This document shows positions 10,832 through 22,880 of a DNA stretch of 64,000 nt, piece by piece; within the stretch, counting starts at the first letter, position 1, and each line of letters starts with the position of its first letter. Source of the DNA: Zingiber officinale (lineage: Eukaryota > Streptophyta > Magnoliopsida > Zingiberales > Zingiberaceae); contig NC_055996.1 in the NCBI RefSeq assembly GCF_018446385.1, forward strand, positions 132,666,532-132,730,531, given 5' to 3'. The notes under the pieces were generated by a model. The model was given only the letters and a program-made list of their open reading frames with translations. It did no database searches and was not told the DNA's origin. The position numbers and the translations under genes were made by a program.

Positions 10832-13172
10832 ATGGGTTAGAGAGTGTCAACTCCAATTAGAAGGGCAGTTAACCCAACTTTGAGGAAATTGACACTCAAG
10901 GAGCATTTTCAAGGTTTTTGTTAACCTTTGAAAATGAAATGGAACTATTATTTACTCCTTGAAAGAGTAAAATGTGCCTAGTGGTGAAAATTTGATTTTA
11001 ATCTTAAAAGGCACATATTGGGAAATTCATAAGAGCTACCAAGTTGGGATTTTGGTATGTTCTTAGGAAATTTAAGGCAATCCGGGCCTTAACTTTAAAG
11101 TGCTACTCTTGTGGAAAAATGAACTATGCCAACATTTGAGGAATATGCTTAATTTCAATTGGCATAAATTAATCAAGGGAATTAGAAATGCTAATTTAGG
11201 TTTTGGCGTTTTCTTGAAGCACTTTAGGGCAATCTAGGTTTAAGTTGTAAGTTTAGCTAAGGTTTTAAGGATACTTAGATAGTTAATCTAGGTATATTTT
11301 ATTTATGCTAAATCTTGCCATGATTGTTTGCCCATCATATGCCATGACATCATGTCTACTTTTGCATTCATGACTTATTATGAAAAATACAAAAATACCA
11401 TGTCATGACATTCATACATCATGTAGTTATAGGATATTTTCTTTTGAAAATTATTTCCTTTTGATGTATGCCATAACATTATCATGCATTAAGTTTAATT
11501 TCTTATAATTAAGGATAAATGGCATTTAACAACACTTATTAACATGTGACATCCTAGGTGGATGTCTAATATCTTTGAAATGCCTAGATAGATATGCATG
11601 ATCCCTAGAATAGGGCAAAACCAAAATCTTACATCTCACAAGGACTATAAGATGACTTGTATGTGTTTTAGTGCACATTAGATACAAGTGAGATGTTAGG
11701 AAGATGAACAAAACTCAAAATGTTGATTTAGTGCATTCTTTTGAGTTTTAGGTTCATCAAAACACATAGTTATGTGTTTTCCCATCATTGGGAAAGCTAA
11801 TGTACAAGTCATGAGCATTATGCCCAAGGAACATGATGGGATATTGGTTTTGAAAATGTTTTTAAAATGTTTTTGGAAAACCTTGGTGAAGGCTATCTTT
11901 TGATAGTAATCACCATTGAATAGTTAGACACAAACTTGAAGAAAACACTAAAGTTTTGCAAGTTTTCAAGTTTGTGTCAATCTTTGAAAATATGATGTAT
12001 TTTCATAGAAAACTATTTTCCTTGATAATATATGCCTAAACAATGTCTACACGAAATTTGATAATTTTTGGATTTTTGGAGAATTTTCTAGGGGTTTCTG
12101 AAGTTGACTGAGATGGAATGGCAGTAACTATCAGAGCTCTGGGCGGTCCTTGGATCGTTTGGATTGGCTGAATCGTTTCATGGAACGATTCAGAAATCTT
12201 GGAGCTCGCTGGATCGATCAGCCGATCGATCCAGGTAGTCTGAATCGATCAGTGGATCGATTCAGAAAGGTTCAATCGATTGGAACCCAACTCCAATCGA
12301 TCCAAGTTGCTGATTTTGGCTGGGAAAGCCTGATTTCAGCACTTTGAACCTATTTTAGTCTAGGTAACCATTCCAAACCCTTAAAATACATTTGTATACA
12401 TAAAAAGGGTGTTTTCGTGTTGAAAACAAGGATGGAATGGTAAAGGAAGGCTAAGTTGAAGTTTAGGTTGAGGTTTGTTTCAAATTTTGAACATTTGAAC
12501 CTCAAAACTTCTAAATCTGGGTTTCCTAAAGGTTTAGGGATTCCAAGTCATTGTTGGTGCAATGACAGAAGTTACCACCATGTCTTTAGGGGGAGGGACT
12601 CTTTAAAGACATGAAAATTATTTTTCATGAACCTTGGAAGGTGGTTAACCTTCTGTTGTGAACTTGCTCAAGGTTGAGCATTTAAACTTGAAATTGGGGT
12701 AAATGGGGAGTGGATATCCTCATCATTTCAAGTGGCAACTCAAGTGGTTGAAAATGCTCAAGGTTGGGTATTTGTCAACATTGAGTGAGAAGTTAAGGAT
12801 AATGAAGGGTATGGGACCTTCAATATTGAGTTGATCACATGAGTGAAATTGTGATCACGATGAGCAACTCTTCAGGGGGAGAGTCTTCAACAAATGGAGT
12901 TGTTGAAGTGTGCCCAAAATTGGAGCATAGGTTGATGTGTGTCCAAAGACGGGTTGATGTTTTTAAGTGTGTTGATGTGTGCCAATAGGGGGAGAATGAA
13001 AGGAAGAAAGTTAGGTTTTCATTACCTAGAGGGAGTTTGCCCTCTTAGGGGGAGAATGAAAAGCTTAATTTATGGGTTCATTACCTAGTGGCATGAAGAA
13101 GGAGGCGAGGCTATAGGATTAGCCTAACTTACATGTGGGATTGTAAGTGTTATTGTGGTATTGTCAAACATC
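10832..13172 (+). other. Noncoding internal region of the Copia element
   Basis: About 2.3 kb without a long frame, where pol would normally lie. It holds a second GATCGATC cluster (12150-12305). It also carries several purine tracts of the form AGGGGGAGA or similar (near 12589, 12876, 12986 and 13048). Nothing resembles integrase, RT or RNase H. Confidence 0.7.
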
Positions 13173-13186
13173 AAAAAGGGGGAGAT
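13173..13186 (+). other. Polypurine tract
   Basis: AAAAAGGGGGAGA followed directly by TGTTGG, the start of the 3' terminal repeat. This is the expected plus-strand primer position. Confidence 0.8.
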
Positions 13187-13284
13187 TGTTGGTGCAATAT
13201 CCCTCAGGTCAAGGGTGACCTGGTTAACCAAGCTGAGTCTTGGTTAACCAGGTCACCCTTGACCTGAGGGATATTGCACCAACA
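13187..13284. repeat. 98-bp palindromic 3' end of the Copia element
   Basis: From TGTTGGTGCAATATCC to GGATATTGCACCAACA the two halves are inverted copies of each other around a short centre (GCTGAGTC-like, about 13231-13239). It is the first roughly 45 bp of the terminal repeat joined to the same stretch in reverse. A normal full-length 3' repeat is absent. Confidence 0.85.
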
Positions 13285-15789
13285 TTCTGGGCACAAAATA
13301 GGTAGTTTGCTCGGTTTAGTTGATCGTCTTGCTTCTGGAATAGCTTCAAAAGTGTCTGAGATGTACTCTAACGGTTGTAAACAATGTAGCCCCTCCTGTA
13401 CACGACTTGCTCTTTCCTTGATATGTTGAAAATGTAATCTATTAAATTGCTTAAATTCTGCCTTCAGACTATCCAATTTTTGTTTGAATCTGTACTGTGT
13501 CATGCCTCTATGTGTTCTTGAATCCAAGCTTGCCTATTTACTATCCACCATGGTGCTATAATCCTTATGAGTGGTTCATATGTTGTAGAACTTGAACAGT
13601 TTGTTAATGTGCTATGTTTCTCCCATGATGGTCACTAGGCATGGTGTATGATCAAATTTGTGCTTAGGTGTGAGAAATTCTGTCATTCCCCTCATGTCTT
13701 GTTCTAGTCATGTTTGGTTGACCATAAATCTATCAAATTTGCAAAAACCCTAATATTTGACCATGTGTAGGGGCACCAAATTTATGGAAGGTTTTCTAAT
13801 CCATTTTATATAACACAATCCCAGAAGTCCGCAATTTGGCAAGATGTAATTGGCATGCCACCTTGCTTATCCTCAACCAAAAGGGGAGAATTGAAATATT
13901 CAAGTAAGATCCATCGTGCTTCAAGTTCTGCACCAACAGCATTCAGACCCTCCCATAATCTCCTCCTACTACCTATGGTAATCAGGCCATATACAAATGT
14001 AATGACATAGTATTTTTGTGTCATTTTGTAAGTGAGAATGTCATGTATGTACTATTCATCAAAACTAGTATATCAAAGCTAATTTTCTGAGGATCCCAAA
14101 TAACTATCATTCCGCTTCTAGATAATCCAGCCCCTATATGGTGTTTCCTTTCCAATTGTTTGAATCTTCTGCATCTCAATTCCTGAAAAGCATGTTCCAT
14201 TAGTTTAGTCTCCATGATACCCATCACTACCAACTTGTGTTTTAGAAAGAATTCCTACATTTCCTTCTGTTTGGGGGCTTAGTTGAAGCCCCTCGCATTC
14301 CAAGAAGCTATCTTCATGTGAACGTAGACGGCCGAAACTGCCTAGCCACTTGATTCCTAGTTTGAACCTCATCATCCATACCATCCTCAATGCTTAACAG
14401 GGAGAGGCTAGATGTATCCCCTACTCTTCCTTGCTATTTGCTTGGCAGGAATCTATTCTTTCTCTGCCCAAGAACTCCTTTTTTCCTTGAGCTCACTAAA
14501 GGGTGGTGCTTGCTAGTATTCTGGTGTTTTTTGGCCTGTGGTATGTCCATATGAGATCCCTGCTTGACTTTAGACTCCATCTTAGTGTCTTCTGCTTTCT
14601 GGTTATGCAAACTTTGGTGATAATTTGAGGTTGGGAATGCTGAAACAAATTCAAGTGCATGCCCTAGTATTACACTGATGTGTGCTTAGTTTGCAGGAAG
14701 TTGTCTTCTGGCGGCTCTAGCTCTAGTTTGCATTGTCCATTGCTGCTTAGACTCATGTTTTGTGCTAGTATAATTGGGAGCATTTAGAACTATTCCTGGT
14801 AGATCCTGTCATCAATGATGGGTAGTCCGTGATCCTTTCTAGATCAGCTTGCATTAGGCTGTCATCTTGCTCACCCCTATCCCTAGAATTAGTGTCTCCT
14901 CCATGGTGATCAATCCCTGATTGTTCTTCTACTGTGTCACTAGATTCAATTACAAAGTCAGCATGCTCACTGTCACCCACCGTTTTCCCAGCCCCTTCCT
15001 CTAGCCTTTCTGGTCTCTGCTCTATGTTTCCTGCTATATGATGCTTGTATTCTACTTGATATCGGATCGTACTATTTGATTTTTGTTTGACTATGCTTGC
15101 AATCCCCATGGTTGCATTTTCTATGCCATCTGATAATGCCATTTTTGTGTGACTATTTTTTACAATAGAGATTTGATTGCTCTCCATTCGTGGTAGCAAG
15201 GTGGGAGTTTCACTACCACGTATGGTTTTAGTTATGCCCTCTCCACCAATATTATTTTCCTTGTGGTGGCCTTCGTTCCTTGGTCACAACTAAGTGTGTT
15301 GGTATATCCCCAGGGGCAGGTGCCCCTTACTGTAGTACACTAGTTTCTTCTCATGGGGTGGCCTTGAAGTCAAATCCACTTGCTTTCTTGGGCTCTGTGC
15401 ATTGCTATCAATTCTTGTTGCCTGAATGTTGATCCTTCCCTCTAATTTTCCCACACTTGATTGTTGCAATTCTCTTAAAGCTTGAGCACCAATTTGAGGA
15501 GTGAAGGACTGCATGTTGACAGAATTTACAGCAAGTCTTGTATCATGTCATAGTGTAGAGAGATAGTTTGCCTCAGATTGTGTTTTTCCTGTTGGTGAGC
15601 TTGGAATGCACAAGTTTAGTTCCTATTTTTTGCATTTTAAAACCTACTCTTTGTTGTACCCGTTGCAGTGAGGAATAGAAAGGCTTTTCTAGGGGTAAGT
15701 ATTTTGCTCCCATAGGTGCTTTCTTGTTGATCATTCCTAGCAACTCTCGGTTTGTAATCATTTGGTGCCCTTCCTGGAACCCTGGTTGA
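13285..15789 (-). mobile_element. LINE (L1-type) remnant: ORF1 and endonuclease
   Basis: Minus strand, 5' end to the right. At about 14300-13800 it reads as an APE-type endonuclease, with METKLMEHAFQELRCRRF, GAGLSRSGMIVIWDP, VTFVYGL-type and ILLEYFNSPL...DKQGG blocks; the last corresponds to the DFN catalytic block and has decayed. At 13527-13290 it is the endonuclease-RT linker. From about 14300 to 15790 it is a decayed ORF1 region with low-complexity polar stretches. Frames are broken in many places. The right-hand TTCTG (13285-13289) is the target duplication of the Copia element that splits this LINE. Confidence 0.8.
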
Positions 15790-16013
15790 GAAATTAGTGG
15801 CCCCCCTTAAAAAAAAAGATAGATCCGCTACCTTAACGACCCCCTAGCGCCGGCCACATGGATATGGAGGGAGGTACATGTATGTACACAGGCCATATGC
15901 ACATAGTGGGGTAAACCCCAGGTCGTCAGTTCCTGAGAATCGACCCCTGACCATTACACTAGAGATGTCATGCGTCCACCGTCTGTGCTACACCCTGGGG
16001 GCAAGTGTTGCCC
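15790..16013 (-). mobile_element. tRNA-derived SINE
   Basis: On the minus strand there is a good pol III A box (TAGCACAGACGG, 15979-15990) and a B box-like GGTCGATTCTC (15935-15945) about 35 bp downstream. A unique body follows, containing CTCCCTCCATATCC, and it ends near a T run at about 15810. The head has the tRNA-like layout of plant SINEs. I could not find a perfect target duplication. It sits in or beside the LINE ORF1 remnant. Confidence 0.7.
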
Positions 16014-17020
16014 TTCAAGTGACTTAGCCGGATGATACTTAGTGTGAACCTGCTAATACTGTGTTGTGCCATTCCTAGATATCACAAGCCCTTTGCCTTT
16101 AGTGATAGCCAACTGCTTATCTGTCACTGTCACTGGGATATGTTTTAGTCCAGAGGTTGCTTGTTGATGTTTCTGTGATAATTTGGTTTGTTGTGGGGTG
16201 GACCCGCAGGTGGTGGCTCGGGATGCATTCTCTCCAGCTTTGGCAGTGGGATAAGGGTTGACTGCAATCAGTGTTTGTGTCTAATGCTTCTATTGCTGGA
16301 ATCTGTTCACACCCTCAGATTGTAGATGGAATGGACCTAAGCCAGATGATCCTTGAGTTCCACTATTGCCAAGTAATCCTTTACTATTATGTGTCCTTTT
16401 GCTGGTGATTACTTAGCAATTTAGCTAGTGGGGTCGGTTTCAGGTGCAACTTGGTTGTTGGTGATTCATTGGGAAGGATTGTTAATAGCATTAGTGATTG
16501 CTCTGTACTATAGTTTAGCTTTGGCCACCCTCTATACATTTAGATCTCTCTGCCACTACTTTTGTAAATTGTATTTCCAGTGCCACTGTTGAATGACAAC
16601 CAATTCTAAATTTGTAGATCGCAAGCCAGACTATATCGAGGCCTGTCACATTAGGTCAATTGAGCTCTATTGGTTACCCTAGCAGCACAATTTATTTTCT
16701 TTATTTGGCTTTCAATCCTTCGAGAGTATCTCCCAACTTAAACTTGTTCAGTTACAGTAACTGGCTATCCATCAATTTCAGTGATCAGCGGTTGCCTTAG
16801 AGTTAGCTATTTCCCCCCTTTGTGGGTATCAATTCCAGTAACCAATGGTTGCATTGGTTGTTGCTACCTTTGGTGAGTAATTTCCCGTTCCTCTATACAG
16901 TTATTAGTCCTTACTTCCTCTATGCATTTCTCATTCTTTGTTGCGTGTTTTTCCCCTACTAAAATTTTCTTTTTCTTTTCTAGTGGCTATGCTTCAGTTA
17001 CAGAGTGCATAATATTATTT
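16014..17020. other. Decayed sequence, probably the LINE 5' region
   Basis: No frame over 70 codons. Composition and word use resemble the LINE remnant to the left, and parts could be decayed LINE ORF1 on the minus strand. No other feature is visible. Confidence 0.3.
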
Positions 17021-17029
17021 GCAGTGCCA

Positions 17030-19090
17030 TTACCTATTGGTATTCATGATGTTGGGCAATCCTTTTGGTGGTTCCCTAACTAATTACAATTAATGCAACA
17101 TTGAATGGTCGACATTAAACCCAACATTGGATGGTCATTACAGACTATTCATTGTAGTTAAGTTATGGCAATTCAATGCAGCTAGGGGTGAGCCCTCTTA
17201 TATAAGGAGGTTAGACCTTGAGTAAAGAAAGAAGCAAAAGTGATAATAAAAGAATTCCTCCATCTTTGTTCCCCGATTTTTTTCCTCTTAGTCATGCACC
17301 CGCTCTGTCGAACTACTCGTGATAGCACTTGGGTGTATTTTCAATTCATCACAAGCAATCAATGTTTAGTTGTGTGAGTAGTTCTGCATTGTATCTTGGA
17401 AAATAGACGACCTGAGAGAAACTCAAAGAATAGCCGGAGGTGGGGCGAATATGTTTTAAGGAAACTACTTGAAAGCATCTCTCGATCGGCAACTTTATCT
17501 CCTAACTCGGAAACTCGGCTTCCCGACTCCTCTTGACGTATCCCAACTTGGTGACTCGGTTTACCCACTCCACACGACATCTCTTGACTCGACGTCCACT
17601 CGGGAGTTTACACTCAACAGTCTACACTCAGGAGTCTCCACTCTACACTCGGATTAGGTAGTAAGCAACCATCTTCTAGACAACCTAGCAGCTCAGCCTA
17701 ACTTTCAAGGTCAATAGCCTGAGATTATCTGCTCAAGTCATCTCGATAGATAAGTTGGAATTGATTTTGTGTAATTTCAATTTAGCTAAACTTTCTATCT
17801 TCGACAATAGATTGTCCAACAATCTTGAAACAGACTCTATTCTGTTGAGATGACCACGAAAATGATTGAGATGCAGCAGGCTCAACGTGTGAAGGCCCCC
17901 TCTGCCCTGATTATAAATGTTCCAATCAATCACGGGAAAAGGCCAGAGAAGTTCACTAGGTTGAACTTCAAGAGGTGACAACAAAAAATACTCTTCTACT
18001 TGATCACACTCAATCTAGCTCAGTACTTGAATGAGAACACATCCAAGCTTGCTGAGGATGCTGATGTTCAGACCATCAGTGTAGTAGAAGCATTGACTTA
18101 TTCTAAATGATTATGCTGAAACTACATACTCAATAATCTTACCGACTTGCTATACATTGTGTATAGCATGAAAAGAATGATTAAGGAGCTGTGGAAGTTC
18201 TTGGACAAGAAGGGCAAGACAGAGGATGCAAGGGTGAAGAAATTCATTATGGGTTAATTCCTGGACTATAAGATGGTTGACTCCAAGACAGTGATTAGCC
18301 AAGTCCACGAGCTTCAGGTAATTTTGCATAAGATTCCCTCAGAAGATATGGTACTGAGTGAAATCTTCTAGGTGGCAGCAATCATTGAGAAGTTGCCTAC
18401 TAGCTAGAAGAACTTTAAGAACTACTTAAAGCACAAACCGAAAAAGAAGTAGGAGGCCAATCTGAATGAGCGACCAAAAATGGACGATCTCTATGTTGTG
18501 GTATCCAAACTGAACCTAGTGGGTTCAAATCCGTGATAATGGTGGATCGATATCAGTGCTACTAGACATATTTGCTACAACAAGGAGCTGCTTACAACTT
18601 TGAAGAAATCAAAGATGGAGAGAAAATGTTCATGGGGAACTCAACAACCTCAGACATCATGGGTCATGGAAAAGTGATACTGAAGTTGACCTCTAGCAAG
18701 GAGTTAACTCTCAAAAATATATTGTATATTCTGGAGATTTGGAAAATCTAGTGTTTAGATCATTGTTAAGCAAATATGGCTTCTATATTATTTTTGAATC
18801 AGGCAGATTTATTCTATCCAAAAATAGAATATTTTTAGAAAAGGGTTATGTAACCGATGGGTTGTTTAATCTCAATATAATGGCGATTATGCCTAATGTT
18901 AATAAAACTACGGATTATTTTGTTTATATGCTTGAGTCTTCATGTTTATAGTATGGTAAACTAAGACATGTTAACTACGATGTATTGTATAGATTAATTA
19001 ACATGCAAAACATACCAACATTCTACGTTGACCCGAAACACATGTATGAAATCTGTGTTGAAGCAAAAATGACAAGGTCATCCTTTTAAG
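17030..19090 (+). mobile_element. Decayed Copia element (gag to pre-integrase part)
   Basis: Starts with an LTR-like tract that includes CTCTTATATAAGGAGG (17199). Gag-like coding wording follows from about 17930 (a GKRPEKFTRLNFKR-like stretch). Then comes a protease-region block that reads like DISATRHICYNKELL, and the conserved VFRSLLSKYGFYIIFES ... LSKNRIF ... KGYVTDGLFNLN block at about 18755-18880. It stops in the GAG-pre-integrase region near 19035. It is an old, much broken fossil with no RT. The family is likely TNT1/Tork-like. Confidence 0.7.
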
Positions 19091-19789
19091 GTTTTGATAA
19101 TGATTTGGAAGCGGATCATCCAGCACTCTCTGGGAGAATGGAGTGACGATCCGTTTCGAAGAACTGTCGCTAGCCACTATCTTCCCTTTGCACTTATCAT
19201 GTACCGACGATTCCCAGAAGATTCCTGGGGAAATTCCTTTCGACCTCCTTGTTCCAAAGGGGTATAGAAGAATGTTTTAGGGCGTTAAGATGGGGAGAGA
19301 GGAGTAGGGAATAGATGAACCAGATTAGTTTCCTCCATCCCCCTTTCCCTTGGATGAGCAGTCGTTGATATAACAGGATTTGGAGCTCTAAGCACCGTAC
19401 CTCCAGTGTTGGTTTGATGTTGTTGAAAATGCTTTTGTGCTTTGGCCTGGATGAGCAGATCTAGATCCTCTTGCAATATAGAAATACTATTAAGTTTTCC
19501 AGCTTCGTCCATCTTCGTAGCTTCAGATTCAGGTGAATAGTTTCCACAGACGACGCCAAATTTGATCATGTCTGAAATCTACAAAGTGGTGCACTGGCTC
19601 CAATGAACGATGATTTCTGATGAAGATGATCTCCTAAAGATTCAGAAGAACCCCAGATGTACCTCTTTTATCGTTTATGACTCATATTCTTGATGAAGTA
19701 TGCATAAAAACACATCACTATAACTGAAGAAGCTTCTAGAGAATGTTTCCCGCCAAATTTACCAGGTTGTCACACCTGTGTGCTATCTT

Positions 19790-20035
19790 CTGTTTTAAAT
19801 GTCCCGGTCGGTCATTTAAGCCGGTACCATATATGTTGAGAATATCTTCTGTTAAGAATGTCTTGGTCGATCATTTAAGCCAGCCGCATATATGTTGAGA
19901 ATACCTTCTGTTAAGAATGTCTCAGCCGGTCATTTAAGCCGGTTACATATATGTTGAGTACACCTTCTGTTAAGAATGTCTCAGTCGGTCATTTAAGACG
20001 ATCGCATATATGTTGAGAATACCTTTTATCAAATA
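19790..20035. repeat. 59-bp tandem repeat, four copies
   Basis: The word CATTTAAG recurs at 19813, 19872, 19931 and 19990, exactly 59 bp apart. Each unit has TTCTGTTAAGAATGTC, a GGTCGGTCATTTAAG-like dyad and CATATATGTTGAG. Copies are about 85-90 percent alike by eye. Confidence 0.85.
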
Positions 20036-20049
20036 TATTTTGGCCGAGA

Positions 20050-20700
20050 ATGTACTATAAGCTTTATAAGGCTTAACGCCTTTAATCTCGGTCAGGCTTT
20101 GTCCGGTCGAGCGTATATAAGCACATCGGTGCTCGCTCGGCCTTCACTCGGCTGGTAATATGCTGAAAGCTGTATGAGGCTAAATGCCTTTGATCTCGGT
20201 CGGACTTTGCCCGGCCGAGCGTATATAAGGACATCGGTGCTCGCTCAGTCGTCACTCGGCTGGTAATATACTGAAAGCTGTATAAGGCTAAATGCCTTCG
20301 ATCTCGGTCGGGCTTTGCCCGACCAAGCATATATAAGCATATCGGTACTCGCTCGACCTTCACTCGGCTGATAATATACTGAAAGTTGTATAAGGATAAA
20401 TGCCTTTGATCTCGATCGGACTTTGCCCGGCCAAGCGTATATAAGCACATCAGTGCTTGCTCGGCCTTTACTAAGCCGGTAATATACTAAAAGTTGTATA
20501 AGGCTAAATGCCTTTGATCTCAGTCGGGCTTTGCCCGACCGAGCGTATATAAGCACATTGGTGCTCGCTCGGCCTTCACTCGGCCAGTGATACGCTAAAA
20601 GCTTTATAAGGCTAAGTGTCTTTATGCTCGGTCGAGCTTTGTCCGGCCGAGTATATATGAGCGCATTGATGCTCGATCGGCCTTAACTTGGTCGGCTATA
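20050..20700. repeat. 108-bp tandem repeat, six copies
   Basis: The TATATAAG box recurs at 20114, 20222, 20330, 20438 and 20546, exactly 108 bp apart. A degraded sixth copy is at about 20654. Each unit holds GCTCGCTCGGCC, CGGTCGGGCTTTGCCC and GCCGAGCGTATATAAG. Open frames across it on the minus strand arise only because 108 is a multiple of three. Confidence 0.9.
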
Positions 20701-20744
20701 TACCTCTCCTATCTTTCTCGATCTTGACTCCTCCTTCATTCGAC

Positions 20745-21480
20745 AGGCTGACCTATCCTAACCCATATCACATGGATTTCCTTTCTAGACATAACTTTTA
20801 TAGTGACCCATTCATTTACACTTGAAGCATTCAATGTGCTCCTTTGTTTTCTAGACTCTTGGCATCGGTTCCTCCTTTGCCTCTGATTGTGCAGATCGAC
20901 TCTTAGGATATTTACTTTTGTAGTATCCTTTTTCACTGCACTTAAAACATGATATGTGATCTTTAAATTTTAAATTCACAATTTTACCTTTTAAATTCTC
21001 ATTAGAATTCTTCCCCTTGACTATTGTTGTCTCGTATGTGGATTCAGACTCTTGTTTTGACTCAAATTTGGATCCATCTGACTCCTCATTAGCCATTAAT
21101 GCAATGAAAACGATTTGGTCTGGATCTTCTGAGTCAAACTCTAATGATGACACATACTAGGATCTTGATTCAAATTCTTTTTTATCTTCTAGCTTTGATG
21201 GGTCCTCGTGAAACTTGATTAGCCGAGTCCTAAGTTCGTAGGCATTTTTGTACTTTCCTAATATACACACAATTTCATTAGGCAAAACATTAATTAACAT
21301 ATTTGTTACCTTTGTGTTTGCCTCTCAGTCTCGAGAAGGTTTCTTTAATGCTATCCAGTTATCGAGACTTTCACTTCCTATAAACCATTTCATTGCTCGC
21401 CTTCAGTAGTTGAAATCATTTTGATCGTATGGTAGAGGCTTGTAGATATTTTGTCCTTCTTGATGAGAGTTTGCCATTCT
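20745..21480 (-). mobile_element. Decayed Copia gag
   Basis: On the minus strand from about 21478 the wording is Copia gag, with MANSHQEGQNIYKPLPY at the start, a NVLPNEIVCILGKYKNAYEL-like middle, and a zinc-knuckle-like ISCFKCSEKGYYKSKYP near 20920-20970. Broken fossil. Its remaining downstream part is replaced by the Gypsy LTR. Confidence 0.7.
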
Positions 21481-21618
21481 GTTATAGAAAAAAATGATCA
21501 AGATTTTCAAGACTTTATCTTGGGATTAGTAGTGCGGGATAAAGAATAATAATAAATAAAAAGTTAGTCTACAAAAAAAATTGCTAGAAAAACTATTAAG
21601 CTTTTTTAAAGCAACCTC

Positions 21619-21630
21619 GCTCTGATATTA
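21619..21630 (-). other. Primer binding site of the antisense Copia element
   Basis: GCTCTGATATTA on + is the reverse complement of TAATATCAGAGC, a variant of the Met tRNA primer site TGGTATCAGAGC. It sits between the gag and the LTR, as expected. Confidence 0.7.
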
Positions 21631-21632
21631 AT

Positions 21633-22880
21633 TGTTGGATCGCGAAAGACGAGAGAGGGGAGGTGAATCTTATTCATTCGAAATCTTTTCTTTTCATAAT
21701 AATAAAAACAAAAGAGTTAAGCAGCGAAAATAAAAACAAACAAAAACAAAAGACAAGTTTTCTTTTTTACTTAGTTCGGAGCCCAGCCGACTCCTACTCC
21801 AAGGCCCGTGATTTTTTATTATTTTCGTTGGGCAATCGACAAAATGAAGAAATAGTACAAGTGTGAATATAATATGCAAGTAAAATAAAGATACTGACAA
21901 AATAGAAATGAAGATGAAGCTTGGTTGTTGGTGAGCCTTCCAACGTAGTAGCAATAGGAGCTTACACACAGTAGAATTATGAGCAGAATGAAGCAAGATG
22001 AAGAATTGTTGTATTGGCTCGAACCCCGAGGCCTTCTTTTATAGGCATCGTTCGATCGACTGAAAAATTGTTCAGTGGACTAACCTCCTATTGGTCAATT
22101 GAACTCTGCGCCCTTCCTTATTTGTCACGACATGATCCGTCTGATCTTGTAAATGACATTGTTCTATCGACTGATCCAGCTGAATGATCAACCGAACCTG
22201 AATCTTGCCACTTCTACGTCGATTCGATTGGTCGACTAAACGACTTATTCGGTCGGCCTATAAACCCGTGTTTCTAACTTTGCAGAACTCAATCGTAACT
22301 GTGCCACGTTGGCTCGATCGGTCAACCGAACCTGCTGTTCAGTCAACCAAACCCACGATTAACCCAAAATTTGTTCAATCCGCAAAACAAAGTTAGCGCA
22401 ACAATAATATAAACAAAGTTAGTGCAATAATAATATAATAATAGTTCTGCAAAATAGATTTAGACAGATATATATAAGTGCATGAATGAGACAGTTAGAA
22501 CTGTCTTGATCTTAACTTATAAACCTTCGTTGATTCTTTAGTTGGATCAGCTCTTAAGGTTTGTCCCTACCGGGACACGACCACACCGCACTCCCTCCAG
22601 GAGCTTACTTCACTTACTTTCCAAATATATAGTCCTCCAAGCTTGTTTGGACTTTCTCTATACTTAGGTTTACAAAATCCGTTGGTTCGGTCGACCGGAA
22701 ACCATTTGGTCACACATGCTTGAAGTTCATGCTACTCCAAGACTTTTCACTATCTAAGGTTACCTCCCCCTAGATACCTAGGGTTACCTCCCCCTAGATA
22801 CCTAGGGTTACCTCCCCCTAGGGTTCTATTGCTTGGCCTCATTCACTAGGGCTTTCACCACCTATCTTCACTCATTAGGG
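21633..22880 (-). repeat. 5' LTR of the antisense Copia element, truncated
   Basis: Starts TGTTGGATCGCG beside the primer site. It shares its layout with the solo LTR at 36593-38037: a GAGAG...GGTGAAT start, the CTCCAAGG/CGTGAT and TCG(T)TGGGCAATC words, GGTCGACC-type motifs, and a run of CCTAGGGTTACCTCCCCCTAG repeats (22770-22830). Its far end is cut off where the FAR1 fragment begins. Confidence 0.7.

Larger units (their letters stand above)
7394..13284 (+). mobile_element. Gag-only Copia (SIRE/Maximus-like) retrotransposon inserted in a LINE
   Basis: A 5,891-bp element bounded by TG and CA with a 5-bp duplication. In order it has a long 5' terminal repeat (7394-about 8908), a primer site complementary to initiator Met tRNA (8911-8922), a long gag frame, 2.3 kb of noncoding internal DNA, a purine tract, and a 98-bp 3' end. 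There is no protease, integrase or reverse transcriptase, so it is a non-autonomous form that would need pol supplied in trans. The gag frame is long and looks whole, which suggests a fairly recent insertion. The end repeats are unusual: the 3' end is a palindrome and the long 5' repeat reads in the opposite sense to it. Confidence 0.85.
19280..20725 (-). mobile_element. Ty3/Gypsy LTR with start of the internal region
   Basis: On the minus strand, TTTGGCGTCGTCTGTGGAAAC near 19541-19561 matches the conserved sequence that follows the 5' LTR in many plant Gypsy elements. To its right is LTR-like DNA made largely of two tandem arrays and full of TATATAAG boxes. Only a short gag-side stub remains to the left. 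It appears to have inserted into the Copia element whose gag lies at 20745-21480. Broken fossil. Confidence 0.55.

Noticed and set aside
20082-20556. Repeat-containing minus-strand proteins with RSDRDQRHLSLY-type units
   Set aside because: They arise from the 108-bp tandem array, whose period is a multiple of three, and not from a gene.
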